From contig MJGA01000025.1 in the NCBI GenBank assembly GCA_001910725.1, positions 1-64,000 of the forward strand: DNA of 64,000 nt, read 5' to 3'. Below are positions 57,569-64,000 of the stretch, piece by piece (the stretch's first letter is position 1; every line of letters begins with the position of its first letter). Below the pieces are notes generated by a model. The model saw nothing but the letters and a program-made list of their open reading frames with translations. It searched no databases and was not told the DNA's origin. Origin of the DNA: Phanerodontia chrysosporium. Its lineage: Eukaryota; Basidiomycota; Agaricomycetes; Polyporales; Phanerochaetaceae. Both the position numbers and the translations under genes were made by a program.

Positions 57569-60500
57569 ATGGCGGCGAACAAACCGAACAAGCTTGCGTT
57601 CCTCTCTATGCCGGCCCCGCATCCTACGTCGCTGGTCTTGGTCGAGGGTGAGTTCTGTATGTTCATTATCTAAGCTGTTGTGTATTCACACAAGATACTA
57701 GTGCTTCGGGTTTCACTACTCGTTCAGATATTGGTCCCGCTCGCGAGGGCCGTCCGCGGAAGTTGTCGCGTGAGTTACTCTCTCTTTCGTGCCGTACGCC
57801 CAGGCTGACTGGCACACAGAGAAGCGCAGGCGCGTCGAGGGGAGGAGCCCGACTATGACCCCGACCAGTTCCAAGACCCAGATAACGAGTACGGTCTTTT
57901 CGCGGGTACTACGTATGAGGCAGATGACGAGGAAGCCGACAAGATATACGAGCAGGTAGACCAGAACATGGATGCACGGAGGCGGGCGAGACGGTGCGTA
58001 ATCCTGGTCGTCATACCCGAGCATGCCTCGCTCATCCCAGCTTTGGCAGAGAAGCGCGGGAGAATGCCGAACTTGCAAAGCATCGTGCGGAACGCCCAAA
58101 GATCCAACAGCAGTTTGCCGACCTGAAGCGAGGCCTCGCGGTCGTGACGGATGAGGAGTGGGAGAACATTCCAGAGGTGGGCAATCTCACCAGGAAAAAG
58201 CGTAAAAGGGACGAGAGGTCATTCGTTGTGCCGGACAGCGTTCTCTTGGGCGACCGCTCAAGGGGTGAATACGAGAGTGCGCTGGATCCGAAGCAACAAG
58301 AGGTACGTCGCATTACTATTTGTTGCAATTATGTGACGCTGACTCGGCTGCAGCTTGGTGGCTTTGAGACCCCTGCTGAGAATGGAACCATCACAAACTT
58401 TGTGGAAATGGGACAGGCTCGTGACAAGATTCTATCGCTCAAGCTCGACCAGGTGAGTACGTTCCCGGTGCAAATTCCTACATCTCTGACGCATATGCAG
58501 GTTTCTGGGACGTCGACTGCTTCCGGCCTTGCGACATCTGTCGACCCTAAGGGGTACCTGACCTCGCTCGACAGTGTTGTCATCAAGAGCGACGCAGAAA
58601 TTGGTGACATCAAGCGCGCCCGGATGCTCTTCGACTCCCTCGTCAAGTCAAACCCGAAGCATGCGCCTGGCTGGATCGCTGCGGCCCGTCTAGAGGAACA
58701 CGCAGGCCGTATGGTCGCTGCACGCAAGCTCATCAAGGCAGGCTGCGAGCAATGTCCGAAGAGCGAAGATGTTTGGCTCGAAGCGGCTCGACTCCATGTA
58801 AGCATCTCACTTCCTCCGTCCCAGCATGGCACTCATGTATTGTGACAGAACAATGACGATGCGAAAGTCATTCTTGCAAACGCTGTCCAACATCTTGACC
58901 AGAGTGTGAAGATCTGGCTCGCCGCAGCCGATCTCGAACACGAACTCAAAGCGAAGAAGCGGGTATTGCGGAAAGCTCTTGAACACATTCCCAACTCTGT
59001 TCGTCTCTGGAAAGAGACAGTCAACCTCGAGTCGTCAGCCGCGGATGCCAGGATTCTTCTCCAGCGTGCAGTCGAGGTCATTCCACTATCGGTTGAGCTC
59101 TGGCTAGCGCTGGCACGTTTAGAGACTCCGGAGAAAGCTCAAGCCGTTCTCAACAAGGCCCGTAAGGCTGTTCCTACCAGCCACGAGATCTGGATCGCTG
59201 CCGGTCGGCTCATGGAGCAGCAAGCGATGCTCCCTGAGAAGAGCGAGGAGGACCGCAAGAAGGAGCTCGACGCAGTCGACACCATCATCGAGCGCGGAGT
59301 CCGCAACCTCCGGCAACACCAGGTGCTCCTCACTCGCGAGCAGTGGCTGAAGGAGGCGGAGAAGTGCGAAGAGGATGGCTCGCCACGAACATGCGAGGCG
59401 ATTATCAAGGCCACGGTCGCGATGGACATCGAGGAAGAAGACCGGCTCGATACCTGGACGGGCGACGCGGAGGCTGCGGAGTCAAGGGGCCGTGTCGGGA
59501 CTGCCCGTGCCATTCTCGCGTACGCCCTCAGGGTGTACCCCGACAAACGCTCGCTCTGGCGACGCGCAGCCGACCTCGAACGGACGCACGGCACCCGCGA
59601 GTCTCTTGTCGCGATCCTGGAACGCGCAGTTCACCACGTCCCGCAGGCCGAGGTGCTCTGGCTCATGTGGGCGAAGGAGAAGTGGTTGGCTGGCGATGTC
59701 CCTGGTGCCCGCGAGGTCCTCGAGAAGGCATTCATCGCGAACCCGGAAAGCGAGCAGATTTGGCTGGCTGCTGTCAAGCTGGAAGCGGAGAACGGGGAGC
59801 TTGGTGTCGCTCGGGAGTTGCTCGTCCGCGCGCGGACTGTGGCAGATACTCAGCGTGTAAGTATCTGCAGTCCTCCATCTGACCTCTGCTTATGCTGACG
59901 ACAATGCGTAGATCTGGATGAAGTCTGCAGTATTCGAGAGGCAGCAAGGACAACTGTCGACTGCACTCGAGACGCTCGAGACTGCGCTCAAGAAATACCC
60001 GAAGTTCGCCAAGCTGTACATGATCCAAGGCCAGATACACCAGTCGCAGGGCAACTTCCCGGCAGCGCGTGCTTCCTACGCCGCCGGCATCAAGCAGTGC
60101 CCCAAAGACATCACGCTCTGGATCCTCGCAAGCCGACTCGAAGAGGCGGACGGCAAGAGCATCAAGGCCCGTGCGCTGCTCGACAAGGCGCGGCTCGCAA
60201 ACCCGGGAAGCGACCTACTCTGGGCCGAGGCTGTCGGCGTCGAGGAGCGCAGCGGCGGCACCGCACAAGCCAAGACTGTGCTCTCGCGTGGCCTGCAGGA
60301 GTGCCCGACGTCGGGCCTGCTGTGGTCGATGGCGATCTGGCAGGAGCCACGCCCAACACGCAAGTCGCGCTCTGCGGACGCGCTGCGCAAGGCCGCGGAC
60401 GACCCGCTCATCATCTGCACCGTCGCACGGCTGTTCTGGAACGAGCGCAAGATCGAGAAGGCGCGGCAGTGGTTCGAGCGTGCCGTCAAGATCAACCCTG

Positions 60501-60753
60501 ACTTGGGTGACATTTGGGGCTGGTGGCTCAAGTTCGAGAGGCAGCACGGAACACAGGTACGTTATTCTAACTAGTGCGTATGTGTGCACATTTGCTGATT
60601 ACTCTGCAGGAACACCAGGAGGAGGTCATCAAACGCTGCGTTGCGGCTGAGCCTCACCATGGGCAGACTTGGCAAGCTATCGCCAAGGACATGAAGAACA
60701 CGGGCAAGAGCACGCAGGAGATCTTGGAACTCGTCGCCGCGGCGCTGAAGTGA
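57569..60753 (+). CDS. PRP6: PRP6, U4/U6.U5 tri-snRNP splicing factor
   Basis: A scaffold of the U4/U6.U5 tri-snRNP required for spliceosome activation. Exon 1 (57569-57647) starts MAANKPNKLAFLSMPAPHPT; the aag acceptor joins it to DTSASGFTTRSDIGPAREGR. The PRP1-N domain follows: YDPDQFQDPDNEYGLFAGTT, YEADDEEADKIYEQVDQNMD, ADLKRGLAVVTDEEWENIPE. About 20 HAT/TPR-like helical repeats fill the rest, with phrases such as GWIAAARLEEHAGRMVAARK, ILLQRAVEVIPLSVELWLAL, WRRAADLERTHGTRESLVAI and KYPKFAKLYMIQGQIHQSQG. The end is KSTQEILELVAAALK at the TGA 60751-60753. About ten short introns; every exon joins in frame. This gene shows none of the frame breaks seen in its neighbours. Confidence 0.95.
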
Positions 60754-61506
60754 GGAGGTTCACAGTATGTTGTATGATTGGAGTTTCTTGTACATTATAT
60801 GCTATCAAACACCTTCATTCTCTTGACCCTTCGCCTGAGCGATGTCAGCGTGCTTATCTCGGCGCTGTGGCTGCTTCTATTTGAGGGTCGACGGCTGTGC
60901 ACACCCTTGAAAACTCTAACCTCCTTGTCCAGTTAGACCAAAATTAGGCACCGGAGGATTGACAATACCTTCTCCAGACTCAGAGAGGTATCCTTGTAGC
61001 CGTCCAGCAGGATGGTCGATACCCTTGGATGCCGCCGCCGCCGCCTCTGCCTCTGCTGCTGCAGCTATTTAAGTCTTTTAGCCTCTAACATCTCTGTCTC
61101 GCTTCTCATGTCTTCTACGCGTCTGCGGCGTCTGATACATCCAGCCCTCATAATTGAGGCGACATTTCGAGCAATAACATCGGTCGTAAGTCGATAACAC
61201 TCTTGTGAGCCTTTCCTTCCGAGATGATGAACGTACCATATCTTATGCATTCACAGGAGATAGAGAGCTGTTTTGAAGCACAAGGTCCCAGTCGTGGGTC
61301 GCAGGAAGTCTCTCAAACGAAGGAGTGCGAGTCTCGACGGCGCTTAGTCCTCTCCCGCTCGGAGCCTCGGCGCTCACGCCACATCGTCATCCTGGTTGGA
61401 TCGTTTCGTGGCGTTGGGATGCGGTATGACGTCAGATTCCTGCTGCCCCCAGACACCTTCAAGTAACCAGCTATTCCTGCGACATCACCTCCAGCATCCT
61501 ACAACC
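60754..61506. other. Intergenic region, no supported gene
   Basis: 3' region of PRP6 and upstream region of the small mitochondrial-type gene. A short CCGCCGCCGCC-type run occurs at 61024-61036. No gene family recognised. Confidence 0.4.
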
Positions 61507-62015
61507 ATGTTACGCCTCCCTGCTCTACGCCCCCGCATCCTCCGCCTGCCAGCGAGGCTAACGAGCGTGCGCTGGTACAACCCGGACCAGAAGGCGACCC
61601 GCTCGACCAAGCGCATCAGTCCGGACATGCCGCGCGCGACAGAGCCAAGTCGACGCCGCTCGACGCCGCGAACCCCGAGCCGGGCAAGCGCGCCCCACAC
61701 GACCTGAAGGGCAACCGCGAGGGCCTCGGCTTCGCTGAGCAGGTCGGCTCGCACAGCGCGACGGCGAGCAACGCGTGCGGCGCCAATGGCTCGCTGCAGA
61801 AGCCCGAGAGTGGCGAGGGCATGGGTGCCCAAGAGGAGATTACGCCACCTGCGTTTGCTGATGCTGTGAAGAAGAAACTGGGCTTCGAGACGACTGCCGC
61901 CGAGGACAAGCAGAACCGTGGGGGCGGAGTCGGTGTGACGGGGACGGGGCAGGTCACGGTTGACCGGGGCAAGCGTACGATGTGTACGTCCGCGGGGGCT
62001 TCGTCGTATGTTTGA
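61507..62015 (+). CDS. Small conserved mitochondrial-type protein, function unknown
   Basis: The start MLRLPALRPRILRLPARLTS has Arg and Leu with no acids, a convincing mitochondrial presequence, followed by VRWYNPDQKATRSTKRI. The remaining frame is shifted by one base near 61617 and reads SGHAARDRAKSTPLDAANPE, GKRAPHDLKGNREGLGFAEQ, GSHSATASNACGANGSLQK, ITPPAFADAVKKKLGFETTA and the end MCTSAGASSYV at 62015. Fungal proteins with this layout (short, hydrophilic, with a GNxEGLGF-like core) are known only as hypothetical to me. One inserted base would make a single 170-residue protein. Confidence 0.6.
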
Positions 62016-62377
62016 TCTGCTTTTTGTATTTGCCGGTTGCTCACTGGATTATAGGACAGCCTAATGTTCGCGAAAAGTGTATGTGGTGGTGAGGTCAAGT
62101 TCAGAAACAGAGAATGTTTGGCAGCTATGTTCAGGGATGCCAGGAGGGACTTGTTGTAAGATACCGTGGATATGTAGTTTATAAATCGACGTCCCACACA
62201 TCATCAATTTGTGGTGTCCACCGTGATTCAACCCTGCCCGAGCCTTGCAAAAAGTGTATCTCGACATGTCCGCTTCGTTCCTGAGGCAAGAATGATTATC
62301 ATCGAAACATATTATGTAAATTACAGAGGATCATATGGTATGTATCTTGGGTGTGGTCGTCGAAGGAAGCTGGGGCA
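62016..62377. other. Convergent 3' intergenic region
   Basis: AT-richer DNA between the ends of the mitochondrial-type gene (+) and the first secreted-protein gene (-). Nothing recognised. Confidence 0.4.
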
Positions 62378-62985
62378 TTACTTTGAGGAAGTCGCGTTGT
62401 AGACAATGTTTATCGATGTCGTGCTAAGCTTGCGTCCGACGGTAGGCTGAAAGAGGGTTCAATGTCTGCAAGCACACGGAGAAACAGCATGCCTGGCGTA
62501 CCTCGCCATTACCCCATTCCTCAATGACCGTGAGCTGCATAGGCAAGTTACTGGCATCAGCACCCGCAGCGAAACCTCCGGTGACTGCGAGAAGTCCGGC
62601 ATGGTGAGCTGCGGCGGTGCGGGGTGCGTCGAGTAGGGGACCGCTGTGGGACCAAGATGAACATCAGACACTATTAGTCTTGTAGAGCACACCGGCGACC
62701 GACCTGGATAATTCGGGTAGTCAAACCGACCGAAGTAGTAGCCCGACACGCCGGGCGTCGCGAGCGAGAGGTCCTGTGCGCCCTCGGGCCCGTGAGGAGC
62801 CAGACGTGGTACGCGAACGTCGACACGCCGTAGTCCGCGCGCGGCAGGTAGCTGAACGTGAAGTTTGCACCCGGCCGCACCGCGGTGCCGGCTGCTGGCG
62901 CGCTGATCGTACCCGGGCCTGTCGCCGGTGCAGACAGGGACGGCGCAGCGACGAGGAGCAGAGAGAGGAGGGTAGAGATAATCAT
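62378..62985 (-). CDS. Small secreted protein, copy 1
   Basis: The start MIISTLLSLLLVAAPSLSAP is a signal peptide. The mature part reads GPGTISAPAAGTAVRPGANF, TFSYLPRADYGVSTFAYHVW, EGAQDLSLATPGVSGYYFGR and FDYPNYPG. After an intron come VPYSTHPAPPQLTMPDFSQS and GGFAAGADASNLPMQLTVIE, and a last exon after a ttcag acceptor reads PTVGRKLSTTSINIVYNATS ending at 62378. The end is N-glycosylation-like (NATS). One base is missing at about 62787 (ggg run) and one at about 62578, each restored by comparison with the neighbouring paralogue for the second. The family is known to me only as uncharacterised secreted proteins of Agaricomycetes. The beta-rich pattern suggests a compact extracellular domain. 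Confidence 0.65.
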
Positions 62986-63794
62986 GGCACGCGAGATTAG
63001 AAGGATGTCGGTGAAGGCGTGGTATGGATCTGGGGGTTTACAAGGAGGGAAAGGCTGTCATCCCGCAGCTGCTATATAGCCAGCTCTGTTCGGACCGCGG
63101 GCCTCGGGAACGCTGGGCGGTCGGGCATCGGGACCCACCGCTGGGCGGGTGGCAGAAGGCGCAGGCTGTACCTGGTCGGCGATCCGAGTCGAGGTGGAGC
63201 GAAGACGTCGAGTCCCTGGGGCTACACAGGTAAGCCGGCCTTATGCGACGAGCACGATGCAGGTTCCGCGTTGCGGCCATTTCAACAACCTGCGAGTGCG
63301 GCTCCGGTCGGTCGGCATTGCGCTGGGTGGAATATGAGCGACAAAGTGAAACGGCGGAGCTGTGCTTACAGTTTGCGAGTGGTCCTCTGTCGCAGTTCGC
63401 CGCAGAAATATCTATGCAGATATCGATGGGGCTCACCTTGAGAGATGGGTGGTCACTGGTCATCGACTCGGACGGGAAACTCCGTGATGCGCCATCATCG
63501 GCAGCATCGGCAACCCATGCCAGTGCCGAACACGACGTGCTGGCTCCGTCGATGTCACGCACTACGAAGCACCTTTTGGCTGACCAGAGACATATAAATT
63601 ATATTCAAGAGCACTACACTGACTGGCCTCGCTCTGGGTAGCCTACTCTCTAGTGTAGGTGAGCTCGGTATGATTGTGGACAAAGTAGAACTACGCTCAA
63701 TCATAGAGTTATTGTACTGAGAACAAGTCCGTGATCATATCTGTGTTCGTCCAATGCCATAGTCCACGACAAGGCTCAATCTCCTAGCCAGCTA
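62986..63794. other. Intergenic region between the two secreted-protein genes
   Basis: Upstream region of copy 1 and 3' region of copy 2. Long frames on both strands (for example 63038-63562) have no recognised family. A ctatatagcc at 63070-63079 could be a TATA box for copy 1 on the minus strand. Confidence 0.4.
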
Positions 63795-64000
63795 CTACGC
63801 TGATGTGGCATTATAAATGAGTGTTGTCGACGTTGTATGCAACTGGCGTCCCACGGTAGGCTAGGATAACCATATCAGAGTCTGTAAAGCGTGAACGAAC
63901 TTCTTGGGGGAGACATACCTGGAAGTCTCCGTATTCTTCTATGACCGTGAGCTGCACTGTAAGGTTGCTTGCCTCTGCGCCTGCAGCAAAGCCTCCGGGC
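63795..64000 (-). CDS. Small secreted protein, copy 2 (partial, runs off the window)
   Basis: Only the last two exons lie in the window. From the right edge the minus strand reads PGGFAAGAEASNLTVQLTVI and EEYGDFQ, then after an intron PTVGRQLHTTSTTLIYNATS and A, with the stop at 63795. These align without gaps to the corresponding exons of copy 1 (62378-62985), so the two are tandem paralogues in the same orientation. The 5' part is outside the window. Here the frame through the PGG segment is intact, supporting the idea that copy 1 lacks a base at that point. Confidence 0.75.

Noticed and set aside
1..64000. CRISPR arrays, rRNA genes, telomere repeats and retrotransposon polymerases
   Set aside because: No regularly spaced direct repeats, rRNA-like sequence, TTAGGG-type runs or reverse transcriptase motifs were seen on either strand.

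Overview
The window looks like nuclear DNA of a filamentous basidiomycete (Agaricomycetes, possibly Polyporales). The genes are cut by many short GT-AG introns of about 50-65 nt, coding DNA is GC-rich, and the gene set is fungal: KRE6/SKN1-type glucan synthesis protein, SPO14-type phospholipase D, Zn2Cys6 regulator and thaumatin-like protein. No bacterial, viral or CRISPR features are visible. Species-level assignment is not possible from the sequence alone.

Layout. 0.3-2.9 kb: intronless mitochondrial PPR-type protein (+). 4.0-6.9 kb: Zn2Cys6 transcription factor (+). 7.8-9.7 kb: SUMO-activating enzyme subunit AOS1 (+). 9.8-11.5 kb: dihydrofolate/folylpolyglutamate synthase (-), divergent from SMC6 at 12.2-16.8 kb (+). 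18.0-19.1 kb: single-pass membrane protein (+). 20.0-24.1 kb: Ulp2-type SUMO protease (-). 24.9-27.2 kb: KRE6/SKN1 GH16 protein (-). 27.6-29.2 kb: a 1.63-kb element with terminal inverted repeats and a perfect 8-bp target duplication, carrying an unknown multi-exon gene and a pol-III-like tRNA-derived segment. 29.9-31.2 kb: PHD-finger protein (+). 31.75-38.1 kb: phospholipase D with PX, PH and two HKD motifs (-). 38.5-39.9 kb: thaumatin-like protein (-).

42-52.4 kb is an accessory block made of two copies of a 4.2-4.4 kb unit. Each holds an F-box gene (-) and shares conserved non-coding blocks, including a 38-nt identical stretch with a 14-bp palindrome. Copy A of the F-box gene is intact and copy B is frame-broken. 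53.0-54.6 kb: membrane protein with an adhesin-like beta region (-). 54.9-55.7 kb: glutathione S-transferase (-). 55.7-56.7 kb: alpha/beta hydrolase (-). 57.6-60.8 kb: splicing factor PRP6 (+). 61.5-62.0 kb: small mitochondrial-type protein (+). 62.4-63.0 kb and 63.8 kb to the edge: two paralogous small secreted proteins (-).

Two themes stand out. First, three genes tied to SUMO biology (AOS1, SMC6, ULP2) lie within about 16 kb. Second, at least ten otherwise well-formed genes each need one or two single-base insertions, mostly at short G or C runs, to read through. This points to homopolymer contraction in the assembly rather than to mass gene decay, so disrupted reading frames here should be judged with caution.
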